Source: JBGCEZ01 sp045106735
Lineage (GTDB): Bacteria; Planctomycetota; Phycisphaerae; Phycisphaerales; SM1A02
DNA: 64,000 nt
Direction: 5' to 3'
Assembly (NCBI GenBank): GCA_045106735.1
Contig: JBGCEZ010000012.1
Location: forward strand, 62,001-126,000
The notes below the pieces were generated by a model, which was not told the origin of the DNA, ran no database searches, and saw nothing but the letters and a program-made list of their open reading frames with translations. Positions 1 through 8,030 of this stretch are shown here, one piece after another (position 1 is the first letter of the stretch; each line of letters opens with the position of its first letter). The translations under genes were made by a program, and so were the position numbers.

Positions 1-1005
1 GCCCGGGTTGCCGGTGCCGGCGAGGCCCGGGACGTCCGGCTTGGAGTTGGCGTCGCCGCCCTGGATCATGAAGTCCGGGAGGAAGCGGTGGAAGGTCGTG
101 TTCTCGTAGAAGCCGGACCGGGCCAGGCTGATGAAGTTGGCCACGGTGTTCGGGGCCTCGTTCTCAAAGAGCTCGATGACCACCGGGCCCTTGGACGTCT
201 CGACCACCGCCCGCGGCAGGTCGTTGGCCGTCGCCTCCGCCGCCCGGATCTCCAACTCCTTGGCCCACTCGGCTTCGGTGTCGGTGATGTGTCCCGAGAG
301 TTGCTCGAGCTCGGTCTTGATCCGGAAGTCGCGTGGATCGCTGACGTCCAGCCCCGCGAGCGCGGCCCGCGCGGCTTCAAAGTCGTGTTCGGCGAAGTGG
401 CTCTTGGCCACGATCAGGGCGAGGGCGGGGTCTTCGGTGAGTTCAAAGTCGAGCCGCGTCACCGCGTCCAGCACCTGCCGGTACTGGATCTCCCCGAAGG
501 AACGCTCGATCGACTCGCGCTGAATCTCCGGGGAATCGGGGAAGCGGGCGGCCAAGTCGGCCCACGCCGAGTCCACTTCGGCCTGCCCGACGCGCTCGGT
601 AGCGATGCGCCAACGGAGGGCCGACAACGCCAAACCGCCGTCGGCCGGCCGAAGCCCGATGAGCTCATCGAAACGCGACTCGATCCGCGACTCGTCCTCG
701 GCCAACCACAGCGAGAGCTGCAGGTCCATGGCCAGGACGCGGGCTTCGGGGCCCGCAGTCGCCCGGCGGGCGTCCAGGTCGCGAAGGAAAGCCCGCACCG
801 TCAGCCGGTCCTGCTCAAAGAGCCCGACCTCACTGAGGACGCCAGCCAGTCGGCGGTACCGCTCGGACAGCGTCGCGAGATCCGGGGCGTCCTGGGCGAC
901 CGTCGCCGCATCGGCCGAGGGGCCGGACGGGAGGATCGGCAGCGCGGCGCCTCCGACCATGAGGCCGGCCAGCAAGCAGACGGAACGGAAACGGGGGCTG
1001 AACAT
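1..1005 (-). CDS. Cyclophilin-type peptidyl-prolyl isomerase with long N-terminal extension (partial, C-terminus beyond left edge)
   Basis: Peptidyl-prolyl cis-trans isomerase that would act on exported proteins. The ATG at 1005 begins a hydrophobic segment (VCLLAGLMVGGAALPIL) typical of a signal peptide. About 250 mostly helical residues follow with no family I can name. The cyclophilin domain starts near residue 270 with GPVVIELFENEAPNTVANFI and continues through the catalytic-type TTFHRFLPDFMIQGGD; it is cut by the window edge after about 335 codons. The long segment before the domain is unusual, since most bacterial cyclophilins are about 160-190 residues. A TACCAT -10-like box lies on the minus strand at 1086-1081, about 75 bases upstream. 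The family call is firm; the role of the extension is unknown. Confidence 0.9.
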   Translation of the reverse strand, partial: MFSPRFRSVCLLAGLMVGGAALPILPSGPSADAATVAQDAPDLATLSERYRRLAGVLSEVGLFEQDRLTVRAFLRDLDARRATAGPEARVLAMDLQLSLWLAEDESRIESRFDELIGLRPADGGLALSALRWRIATERVGQAEVDSAWADLAARFPDSPEIQRESIERSFGEIQYRQVLDAVTRLDFELTEDPALALIVAKSHFAEHDFEAARAALAGLDVSDPRDFRIKTELEQLSGHITDTEAEWAKELEIRAAEATANDLPRAVVETSKGPVVIELFENEAPNTVANFISLARSGFYENTTFHRFLPDFMIQGGDANSKPDVPGLAGTGNPG

Positions 1006-1097
1006 CGGGCGGGCTCCAGAATCGCGCCGTCCTGGCGACCGCGAGAGAACGCGTCGGCCAGGCGTTGGCGCGAGCCACAAATGGTACCGGGATCCGG

Positions 1098-2222
1098 TCA
1101 GGTGATCGAGGTGGCCTGTCCGGAGGCTTCTGAGCCCGAGCGGGGGGCCGCGGCCCCCGACCGCACCGGGGCCGGGTAGGTGCAGCTGGTCTTCTCGGTT
1201 TCCCAGACGGTGATCGACTCGAGCCCAGCCCCGGTCGCCGCGATCGGGCCGGCCAGGAGCTCGTGGCAGACGCGGGCGATGTTCTCGACCGACGGCGTTC
1301 GGCCGCCGAAGAGATCGTCCAGCCCGTTCAAATCGGCATGGTCGAGCCGCTCGAGCATCCCCTCGGCCACGATCGCCTCAAGCCCCGGCAGCGTCAGCAC
1401 CGGAGCGTCCGAGCCGTCCGGCATCGGCACCCGCGCGACGACCTTGACGCGGTAGTTGTGCCCGTGGGGATTCGTGCACTTGCCGAACACGCGACGATTC
1501 GCCTCCGCGTCCAGATCGTCGGCCCACAGATGGTGGGCAGCGGCGAAATCAAAGTGCTGCGACATCAAGAATTCGTGCATGCGATCGGCCTCCACGGTGA
1601 TGGCGTGTTGGGGCGTGAGGGCCCAGCGAATCTCCGACAAGCGATCGCCGAGCGACGGGCGGAGGGCTTCCAGAAGGTGGCCGAGCGTCACGGCGGGGGA
1701 ACGCGTCGGATGCTCGACCATCGCCCGCGTCAGAAGCTCGATGCCGATGTCGCGCACCGCCGCGTCAATGTCGCCGATACCGACGAGGTAGCCGGTGCTG
1801 GGATCTTCTTGTCCTCGGCAGCGGACCAGGAGGTCGCAGTAGACGACCGGTCCATCGGCCGACGGCCACCCGGCAAACGTGTTGGACCGCGGCTGGTCGC
1901 GCCACGCGATTCCGCCTCCACGGCCGAAAAGTTCGGCGACGGAGATCGAGAATCGGACGCTTCGGGCGAGTTCGAGCAATGCGTGGCTCCGTCGGTGCTG
2001 ACTGGTGACGCGGGAATCGGTCGAAGATCGTGGCGTTCGGACCTCGCGCGGGGCCAGGTCGACGGGGGACACACGGAACACGTCGAGCGTGGGCGACGAT
2101 TCGAGGGGCGAGATGGCGGCATCGACCTTGGGGGCCAAGCCATCAAATTGGGACGGAAGGATCTGACCGAGGACGCGACGAACAATTATTCTCCGTTCAC
2201 TCGCCCCGGGCTCACTTGTCAT
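1098..2222 (-). CDS. Double-domain 6-pyruvoyl-tetrahydropterin synthase / QueD-like protein
   Basis: The C-terminal half (residues about 215-355) is a complete 6-carboxytetrahydropterin/6-pyruvoyltetrahydropterin synthase domain. It has the AAAHHLW zinc histidine, the Cys-containing FGKCTNPHGHNYR motif (Cys249, His253, His255), the LDHADLN segment and SVENIARV. QueD makes 6-carboxy-tetrahydropterin for queuosine; relatives serve folate or tetrahydrobiopterin. The N-terminal half (about 88-208) resembles a second T-fold domain (YCDLLVRCRGQEDPSTGYLV, then DIDAAVRDIGIELL) but lacks the Cys and HGH residues, so it looks like a non-catalytic duplicate. Residues 1-87 have no recognisable domain. 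ATG 2222 overlaps the divergent promoter of the next unit, and a later start near residue 80 is possible. The exact pathway cannot be decided here. Confidence 0.82.
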   Translation of the reverse strand: MTSEPGASERRIIVRRVLGQILPSQFDGLAPKVDAAISPLESSPTLDVFRVSPVDLAPREVRTPRSSTDSRVTSQHRRSHALLELARSVRFSISVAELFGRGGGIAWRDQPRSNTFAGWPSADGPVVYCDLLVRCRGQEDPSTGYLVGIGDIDAAVRDIGIELLTRAMVEHPTRSPAVTLGHLLEALRPSLGDRLSEIRWALTPQHAITVEADRMHEFLMSQHFDFAAAHHLWADDLDAEANRRVFGKCTNPHGHNYRVKVVARVPMPDGSDAPVLTLPGLEAIVAEGMLERLDHADLNGLDDLFGGRTPSVENIARVCHELLAGPIAATGAGLESITVWETEKTSCTYPAPVRSGAAAPRSGSEASGQATSIT

Positions 2223-2243
2223 GACGGAAAGACGCTCTATGAT
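2216..2243 (+). promoter_or_regulatory. Sigma70-type promoter
   Basis: TTGTCA at 2216-2221 and TATGAT at 2238-2243 are separated by 16 bases, a near-consensus housekeeping promoter reading rightwards. Transcription would start near 2250. It overlaps the proposed start of the PTPS-like gene on the other strand. Confidence 0.7.
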
Positions 2244-2249
2244 TCCTCG

Positions 2250-2342
2250 CACATCGATCGACGCCTCCGGGCATCCCGAACGATCTTCATTGCCCCCGGA
2301 AGGGTCCGGTCGCGAGCTTTGCTCCGGCCGGACCTCTTTTTT
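2250..2342 (+). ncRNA. Candidate small RNA or attenuated leader of the YdjY lipoprotein gene
   Basis: A strong promoter (2216-2243) is followed about 60 bases downstream by an intrinsic terminator. The predicted transcript is about 93 nt with two hairpins. Hairpin one pairs TCCGGGCA (2266-2273) with TGCCCCCGGA (2291-2300), leaving two bulged C. Hairpin two is the terminator. No open frame starts and ends inside it. It may be a stand-alone small RNA, or a leader in which termination controls the lipoprotein gene starting at 2371. It does not resemble 6S, SRP, tmRNA or RNase P RNA in the conserved motifs I checked. The prediction comes from sequence alone. Confidence 0.5.
2303..2342 (+). terminator. 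Intrinsic terminator inside the leader region
   Basis: GGTCCGG (2303-2309) pairs with CCGGACC (2328-2334). An inner stem pairs GAGC (2314-2317) with GCTC (2321-2324) around a TTT loop. TCTTTTTT (2335-2342) follows, the longest T run I see in an intergenic region here. Confidence 0.75.
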
Positions 2343-2370
2343 CGCCCGCTGGTCGCCGGGCCTCGGGCAA

Positions 2371-3423
2371 ATGAACCACGTGCTGGCCCTCGTGATCGGG
2401 AGCGGCGTCCTGCTGACCGGCCTCGTGCTGGGATCAGCCGGCTGCTCGACCTCGCCGGATCAGTCCTCAGCCGGGCCGGCCGCCGGGTCTGCCGTCGGGG
2501 CAGCCGTCGGGTCGGCCGTCGGGTCTGCCGTCGGGCCTGGGGGCGCCGAACGGTCCGAAACCGATGCGACCTCGATCTCTCCAGCTCGGGCGAGCGACTC
2601 AATCGACGGCCCAACGGTCTTGCCGACCGGCGGGCCGACCTCCGTCCCGCGCGAACGCGCATCCGACGTTGCGTCCCGGGGCCCGTCCGACGCAGGTGTT
2701 GGCACGAGTGCCGGCGGTGGCACACGCGCGGCCCAAGGCTCCGATGCCCGTCCGCCCGCCACCGGTCCCGTCACCCTCGCGCCTTTTCCCGGCATCCGGG
2801 TGCGACGCGTGCCGAACGGTCGCGGCCAGGTGGAATTCGACGGCATCAGCACCCTGCGCGACGGCTGGCTTGAGCAGGTCGCCTGCACCCTCGGCACCCG
2901 GGAGTACGAGTCGCTGGTGGGAACCGAAGTCGTGCCGTCGCAACTGCACGCCGCCTTGCTCTTGGCCGGGTTCGAACCCGGGCGCCCCGGCGGCTGGTCC
3001 AACGATGCGTCGGGCCGGCTCCAGCTGGTGCCGCCCACGGGCGACATCGTCGCCATCGAGTTCCACTGGACGGACCCGGCGACCGGCGAGGCCCGTGTCG
3101 CGGCTCCGGCTGACTGGATGGTCGGGGCCGATGGCGTGCAACGCATGGAGCATCCGCAGTGGCGGTTCGGCGGCTCGTACCTCGTGACCCCAAGAGGCGC
3201 GCCGGTCGAACCGGAACGGGCGACCCCCGACAGCGTGTACGTCGCCGACTGGAATGGATCGGTGATCGGCCTGGTGACCTTCGGCGACGAGCTGCTCGGC
3301 GCGGTCGAAGTGATCCCGGACTCGGCTGACCTCGCCCCGCCGATGTGGATGGTCGACTCCGCCGCCGTACCGCCGGAAGGCACGGCCGTTCGGGTGGTGC
3401 TTCGATCGCCCGACGGCGGCTGA
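2371..3423 (+). CDS. YdjY-domain lipoprotein
   Basis: Envelope lipoprotein of unknown function. The start at 2371 is chosen because it begins a lipoprotein signal peptide (MNHVLALVIGSG...) with the lipobox LGSAGC. The same frame is open upstream, but that stretch holds the promoter, hairpins and terminator of the preceding unit. After the lipidated Cys comes an Ala/Val/Gly/Ser linker made by five 12-base repeats (2479-2538) and a low-complexity stretch. From about residue 130 a domain matching the YdjY family begins (FPGIRVRRVPNGRGQVEFDG; ESLVGTEVVPSQLHAALLLA; GFEPGRPGG). This family is common in planctomycete lipoproteins. The domain call rests on remembered motif similarity. Confidence 0.78.
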   Translation: MNHVLALVIGSGVLLTGLVLGSAGCSTSPDQSSAGPAAGSAVGAAVGSAVGSAVGPGGAERSETDATSISPARASDSIDGPTVLPTGGPTSVPRERASDVASRGPSDAGVGTSAGGGTRAAQGSDARPPATGPVTLAPFPGIRVRRVPNGRGQVEFDGISTLRDGWLEQVACTLGTREYESLVGTEVVPSQLHAALLLAGFEPGRPGGWSNDASGRLQLVPPTGDIVAIEFHWTDPATGEARVAAPADWMVGADGVQRMEHPQWRFGGSYLVTPRGAPVEPERATPDSVYVADWNGSVIGLVTFGDELLGAVEVIPDSADLAPPMWMVDSAAVPPEGTAVRVVLRSPDGG

Positions 3424-3439
3424 CCCGAGCGCCAGCTCG

Positions 3440-3994
3440 TCAGCCGCCGAACTCGCCGCCGGCCCCCGGCCTCCGCCCGCCGCGCTGCACTTCGTGCAAC
3501 ATCGCCGCCGGCGTTTCACGGGCGCGAAACGCCGCGCACATCGCGATCGCGATCGCATCCGAAACGTCGTCCGGTTCGGGAGCGACGGCGAGACCGCAGC
3601 GCACGGTGACTGCTTGCTGCACCTGCGCTTTCCCGGCTCGTCCGTGACCGGCCACCGCGACCTTGACTTCCGCCGGGGCGAGTTCGGCCATCGGCAATTC
3701 GGCTTCCGCTCCGGCCAGCACGACCACGCCGCGGGCGTGGGCCATGAGAATTGCGGTCCGCACGTGCTTGGGATGCGCGAACACCTGTTCGACGGCCAGC
3801 CGGTCGGGCTTGAGTTCCACGATCAGCTCACGCAAGTCGGTGGCCAGGGCCCGCAGGCGTTCGGCCACGGATTCTCTGGGCGAAAGGCGAATCAGGCCGG
3901 CTTCGACCAGCGATGGATCCGGGGCATTCGGCGCGAGGTCGATGCATCCGTAGCCGGTCCGCCGCAAGCCGGGATCGATGCCGAGCACGCGCAT
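3440..3994 (-). CDS. ruvC: Crossover junction endodeoxyribonuclease RuvC
   Basis: Resolves Holliday junctions during recombination with RuvAB. The 184-residue length is normal. Acidic catalytic residues are in place: Asp7 in GIDPG, Glu69 in LAVEQVFAHPKH, and Asp143/Asp146 in PDDVSDAIAIA. ATG 3994 is chosen because GIDPG sits seven residues in, as in known RuvC; the frame is open further upstream without coding character. ruvA and ruvB are not in the window. The ABC ATPase gene lies upstream on the same strand, with a 141-base gap that contains 14-base repeats. Confidence 0.95.
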   Translation of the reverse strand: MRVLGIDPGLRRTGYGCIDLAPNAPDPSLVEAGLIRLSPRESVAERLRALATDLRELIVELKPDRLAVEQVFAHPKHVRTAILMAHARGVVVLAGAEAELPMAELAPAEVKVAVAGHGRAGKAQVQQAVTVRCGLAVAPEPDDVSDAIAIAMCAAFRARETPAAMLHEVQRGGRRPGAGGEFGG

Positions 3995-4059
3995 GTCGAT
4001 GGCTCCGGGGGGGGGCGGAATCGGAAGGGGACAACACGATCGAAGAGAACTGGACGCGG

Positions 4060-4101
4060 AGGACTGGGCGCCGAGGACTGGGCGACGAGGACTGGGCGAC
4101 G
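4060..4101. repeat. Three 14-base tandem repeats
   Basis: Units AGGACTGGGCGCCG, AGGACTGGGCGACG and AGGACTGGGCGACG lie between ruvC and the ABC ATPase gene. The 14-base unit is not a multiple of three and sits in non-coding DNA. Confidence 0.9.
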
Positions 4102-4135
4102 CGGGCGTGGCCAAGCCGGCGGCCCGCACCGATAC

Positions 4136-4930
4136 TCAGCCCTCGTACACCGCCGTTTCGCGGGAACGCAGCAGTTCATCCTTGAAGACTTCGCCGTCGC
4201 GCAAACGGATGACCCGTTCGCATCTGTCGGCCACGTTCTCATCGTGGGTCACCATGATGATGGTCATGCCGCGGGCGTGGAGATCGTCGATCATGTCAAG
4301 GATCGCGGTGCCCGTCTTGGAGTCGAGATTGCCCGTCGGCTCGTCGGCCATGATGATCGCCGGCTCCATCACCAGCGATCGGGCCACGGCCACGCGCTGC
4401 TGCTGCCCGCCGGACAGTTCCTTGGGGCGGTGGGTCAGGCGATCGCCGAGTCCGACCAGCTTGAGTTTGTCGATGGACCGGCGGTGCCGTTCGGCCCGCG
4501 GTACGCCCTGATAGAACAGCGGCACTTCCACGTTCTCGACGATGGTCAGTTCGCTGATGAGGTTGAACGCCTGGAACACGAAGCCGATCGATCGACCGCG
4601 GATCCGGCTCAGTTCGTCGTCTTCCAATCCGGCGACATCAGACCCGTCGAGCAGGTAGCTCCCGGCCGTGGGTCGGTCCAAACACCCGAGGATGTTCATC
4701 AGCGTGCTTTTCCCGCTGCCGGACGCGCCCATGATCGCGGTGTAGTCGCCGCGGCCGAGCGTGATGTCCACGCCCTTGAGGGCCTCGACCAGGATCGAGC
4801 CGTCGGGCTTGTAGTAGGCCTTGCGGATCCCACGCAGCTCGGCGATCGGCGGGCGACCGCTGGCCGGGGCTGGGGTCACCGCGGCCGCCGGGGCGGGTTG
4901 CACCGGCGTGGATTCGTCAGTCTGCGGCAT
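4136..4930 (-). CDS. ABC transporter ATP-binding protein, LolD/MacB/FtsE type
   Basis: Cytoplasmic ATPase subunit of an ABC exporter of the LolD/MacB class. Visible motifs are Walker A GASGSGKST, the Q-loop in FVFQAFNLI, signature LSGGQQQRVAVARSL, Walker B IIMADEPTGNLD and the switch histidine in MVTHD. The TGNLDS and AFNLI sequences are typical of this class rather than of importers. An Ala/Pro-rich N-terminal segment of about 30 residues precedes the domain. No permease gene is adjacent, so the partner must be encoded elsewhere. Upstream, a TATCAT box on the minus strand (5057-5052) could be the promoter, divergent from trpE. Substrate unknown. Confidence 0.93.
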   Translation of the reverse strand: MPQTDESTPVQPAPAAAVTPAPASGRPPIAELRGIRKAYYKPDGSILVEALKGVDITLGRGDYTAIMGASGSGKSTLMNILGCLDRPTAGSYLLDGSDVAGLEDDELSRIRGRSIGFVFQAFNLISELTIVENVEVPLFYQGVPRAERHRRSIDKLKLVGLGDRLTHRPKELSGGQQQRVAVARSLVMEPAIIMADEPTGNLDSKTGTAILDMIDDLHARGMTIIMVTHDENVADRCERVIRLRDGEVFKDELLRSRETAVYEG

Positions 4931-5051
4931 CGATCGATCACTCGGACGGGGATTCGGAGGAGGTCGGCCGGACGGTGACCGGACGAAGGCAACGCAGTAT
5001 CCGGACGGACGCCAGACATTCGGGTGGGATCTGGACGGCTCTTGGCCGCCG

Positions 5052-5096
5052 ATGATAGGCGGCCCCGGGCGCCCGGCCCGTGCCCGCGGTACCGTT
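5052..5096. promoter_or_regulatory. Divergent -10 boxes between the ABC ATPase gene and trpE
   Basis: On the minus strand TATCAT (5057-5052) faces the ABC gene; on the plus strand TACCGT (5091-5096) faces trpE, 71 bases before its ATG. No good -35 is visible for either. No Trp-rich leader peptide or T-box is seen before trpE. Confidence 0.35.
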
Positions 5097-5166
5097 CTCC
5101 CTCGCGTCCGTTGCGTCCAGAGGGCATTTCGCCGCCCGACCCCGTCGTCCGTTTGCTGGTGGACCC

Positions 5167-6756
5167 ATGATCACCCCCGATCGTCGCACTTTCCATCGTC
5201 TCGCCGAGCAGGGCAATTGCATCCCCCTCGCCGCCCGGCTGCTGAGCGACCAGATCACGCCCGTCGTTGGCTATCGCCGTTTGGTGGACGCCGACGACCG
5301 GACCGCCCCCAGCTTCCTGCTCGAGTCGGTCGACGGCGGCCGCATGGCCGGCCGCTACTCGTTTCTTGGGGCGCAACCGGCCCTGGAAATCACCGCCCGG
5401 GGCCACGACGTCACGGTCGACGACCACCGCCGGTCGACCTCCAGCACCCGCCGGGTCGACGACCCGCTGACCGTCCCCCGTGAATTGGGGGCCCACCTTC
5501 GGCCCGTGCGCCCACCGGCCAGTGGCGGCTTCGAACTGCCGCGATTCCTGGGCGGCTGGGTTGGCTACGCGGGCTACGACACGGTTCGGTACCTCGAGCC
5601 CGAGCGTCTGCCGTTCACCGGTTCACCGCCGGACGACCGCGGGATCCCCGATCTGCACCTCGGGCTCTACCGCGAAGTGGCCATCTTTGACCGCGTCAGC
5701 AAGGTCCTGCACGCCGTCGTGCACGTCATGCTCGACGAACATGACTCGGTCGACGATGCGTGGCGGGCCGGTTGCCGCGAACTTGAGGCCTACGTCGAGC
5801 GGCTGCAGCGACCGCGCCGGCCACTCGCCGCCGGCACCGTCGGACTCGATCCGTCGCGGCGCAGCGACCACGCCCTCGAATCGAACATGACGAAGGAACA
5901 CTTTGAGGCCATGGTGCGGCGCACCGTCGAGTACATCGGCGCGGGCGACGTGTTCCAGTGCGTCGTCAGCCAGCGTTTCCGTCGCCGGACCACCGCCGAC
6001 CCGTTCGACGTCTACCGCGCGCTGCGCATCGTCAATCCCAGTCCGTACATGTTTTACCTCCAGGCTCCCGGGGCGATCCTGGTCGCGGCCAGCCCGGAGT
6101 TGCTCTGCTCGCACGAAGACGGCCGGGTCGTCAATCGCCCGCTGGCCGGTACCCGCAAGCGGGGGGCCGACGCGGCGGAAGATGCCGCCCTCGAGGCCGA
6201 CCTGCTGGCCGACGCCAAGGAGCGGGCCGAGCATGTGATGCTCGTTGACCTGGGCCGCAATGACCTGGGCCGTGTGTGCACTCCCGCGTCCATCGAACTC
6301 GAGAAGATCATGGACGTCGAGCGCTACAGCCACGTCATGCATCTTTCGTCGACCGTCAGCGGCCGACTGGCCGACGGACTCGACGCCTGGGACTTGATGC
6401 GTGGCTGCCTGCCCGTGGGCACGGTCAGCGGCGCGCCGAAGATTCGGGCGATGCAGATCATCGACGAACTTGAGCCGACGCGCCGCGGGCCCTACGCCGG
6501 CGGGGTCGGCGTGTGCGGTCTGGATGGGTCGATGTCGATGGCCATTGCCCTGCGCACCATGGTGGTGCCGACGGCCATGCGCCGCGGCGGCGAATGGACG
6601 ATCGACCTGCAGGCGGGCGCGGGCATCGTGGCCGACTCGGTGCCGGACCGCGAGTACGAAGAGACCGTGACCAAGGCCGCGGCCCTCGCCCGGGCGATTG
6701 ACCTGGCCGAGGATGCATTCCGTGGTTCGCTGGTCGCGGAGCCGTCCAGCGTTTGA
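5167..6756 (+). CDS. trpE: Anthranilate synthase component I
   Basis: Converts chorismate and ammonia (from glutamine through TrpG) to anthranilate, the first committed step of tryptophan synthesis. The protein is 529 residues, normal for TrpE. The N-terminal regulatory region carries FLLESVDGGRMAGRYSFLG, which includes the Trp-binding LLES-type motif. The C-terminal chorismate-binding domain has FQCVVSQRF, RPLAGTRKRG, HVMLVDLGRNDLGRV and GTVSGAPKIRAMQIIDELE. ATG 5167 places the conserved N-terminus correctly; a longer frame upstream is not conserved. No trpG, trpD or trpC is adjacent. trpF lies 6.5 kb away on the opposite strand, so the pathway genes are scattered. Confidence 0.95.
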   Translation: MITPDRRTFHRLAEQGNCIPLAARLLSDQITPVVGYRRLVDADDRTAPSFLLESVDGGRMAGRYSFLGAQPALEITARGHDVTVDDHRRSTSSTRRVDDPLTVPRELGAHLRPVRPPASGGFELPRFLGGWVGYAGYDTVRYLEPERLPFTGSPPDDRGIPDLHLGLYREVAIFDRVSKVLHAVVHVMLDEHDSVDDAWRAGCRELEAYVERLQRPRRPLAAGTVGLDPSRRSDHALESNMTKEHFEAMVRRTVEYIGAGDVFQCVVSQRFRRRTTADPFDVYRALRIVNPSPYMFYLQAPGAILVAASPELLCSHEDGRVVNRPLAGTRKRGADAAEDAALEADLLADAKERAEHVMLVDLGRNDLGRVCTPASIELEKIMDVERYSHVMHLSSTVSGRLADGLDAWDLMRGCLPVGTVSGAPKIRAMQIIDELEPTRRGPYAGGVGVCGLDGSMSMAIALRTMVVPTAMRRGGEWTIDLQAGAGIVADSVPDREYEETVTKAAALARAIDLAEDAFRGSLVAEPSSV

Positions 6757-6897
6757 GCGGCGGGGGCGGGGGCGTGGCGGCGGCGGGCTCGCAGCTTGCG
6801 GCGGACGGCGGGCGGCGGGCGGCGAGCAGCTGGCGGCGGACGGCTCGCAGCGAGCGGCGAGACGGCGAGACGACCGCCACCCATTCCGAAACCCAGC

Positions 6898-7809
6898 TCA
6901 AGCGAGCGCCCCCATCTCGCGCATCCGGGCGATCATCTCGCGCACATGCTCGCGAATGCCATCGGTCCCGCGGTCCAAGCCGGCTCCAATCGACCGGGCG
7001 GCGTCGGGCAGGAATTCGTTCTTCGGGTTCGCCGGGCTCGAATCGTCGATCGTTGCATCGATGCCGAGTTCATCGGCGATGATCGCGGCCCAGTCGGCCC
7101 AGCGAGCGTACGTGTCCACCAAGTTGAAGACGCCGCCGGCCGCGGCTGGCGACTCGAGCGCCCCAACCGTGGCCGCGGCCACGTCGTCCACGTGAACAAA
7201 CTTGCCGCCCCCGGCCCGGGCGTACGGCTCGCCGGTGGCCAGCTTTGCGACGATGGGCCAGCCAATCGTGCGCTCGGCCCGCGGATCCATCCCGTACACC
7301 GCACACGGCCGAATGCTCGCCACGTGGCGATCGTCCGCCGCGGCCGCAAACAGGTGCGCTTCGACCGCTGCCTTGGCCGCACCGTAGAGCGAGCCGGGCC
7401 GGGTCGGATGGTCTTCCTCGATCCGTCCGTCCCAGCGCGGGAGCATCTCGTGGTGGACGGCGATCGTGCTCATGAAGACGAACGGCCGCGGGGCCGAGGC
7501 GTGGAGCAGGCCGATGGGCCCGGCAACATTTGCCTGCAGGTGCGGTTCGATCGGGCCGCCGGCCGAGGCCCGCTTCACCGCGTCCCAGTCCAGGGCGTTG
7601 TGGATCACGGCGTCGGCCCCGTCGAGCAATGGCTCCCACGCGGCCGGATCGGCCTGATCGCCCACCACAAACCGGTCGACGGTCTCGCCCAGGTGGTCCC
7701 GGCGACTGGAGGCCCGGACCAGGCCGGTGACGGCGTGGCCCGACTCGGCGAGGCGGCGGGCAATGGCGGCTCCGAGGAAGCCGCTGACGCCGGTGAGGGC
7801 GACGCGCAT
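6898..7809 (-). CDS. NAD-dependent epimerase/dehydratase family protein (extended SDR)
   Basis: Rossmann-fold oxidoreductase acting on a nucleotide sugar or a small carbonyl compound. It has the N-terminal dinucleotide motif TGVSGFLG, the FMSTIAV strand with the catalytic Ser/Thr, and the catalytic YxxxK in LYGAAKAAVE; RPCAVYGM follows. Length 303 residues. ATG 7809 has the Shine-Dalgarno AGAGGAG about 9 bases upstream. A minus-strand TAGGAT box (7874-7869) may be its promoter. Convergent with trpE across a 141-base G-rich spacer without a gene. The substrate cannot be inferred. Confidence 0.88.
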   Translation of the reverse strand: MRVALTGVSGFLGAAIARRLAESGHAVTGLVRASSRRDHLGETVDRFVVGDQADPAAWEPLLDGADAVIHNALDWDAVKRASAGGPIEPHLQANVAGPIGLLHASAPRPFVFMSTIAVHHEMLPRWDGRIEEDHPTRPGSLYGAAKAAVEAHLFAAAADDRHVASIRPCAVYGMDPRAERTIGWPIVAKLATGEPYARAGGGKFVHVDDVAAATVGALESPAAAGGVFNLVDTYARWADWAAIIADELGIDATIDDSSPANPKNEFLPDAARSIGAGLDRGTDGIREHVREMIARMREMGALA

Positions 7810-8030
7810 GATTGAACTTCTCCTCTGACATGGCGATCCGGCGGTGAACCACCGCGCACAGACCGCCGATCCTACGGAACGGAGCCGGGGGCGGCTATCG
7901 TGGTCGACGTCCGGCCACGCCACGCGGTCCGCCAGCGCCGACGCCGACGCCGAGGGCAACGGCAGCGGCCGGCCCACCGCGATCCGCTCGAACTCTCCTC
8001 TCTCCTCGGAGTCTTCGGTCACCTCTTCCC

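Noticed and set aside
2221..2370. N-terminal extension of the YdjY lipoprotein from ATG 2221
   Set aside because: The stretch contains the promoter, two hairpins and a T run, and would bury the lipoprotein signal peptide 50 residues inside the protein.
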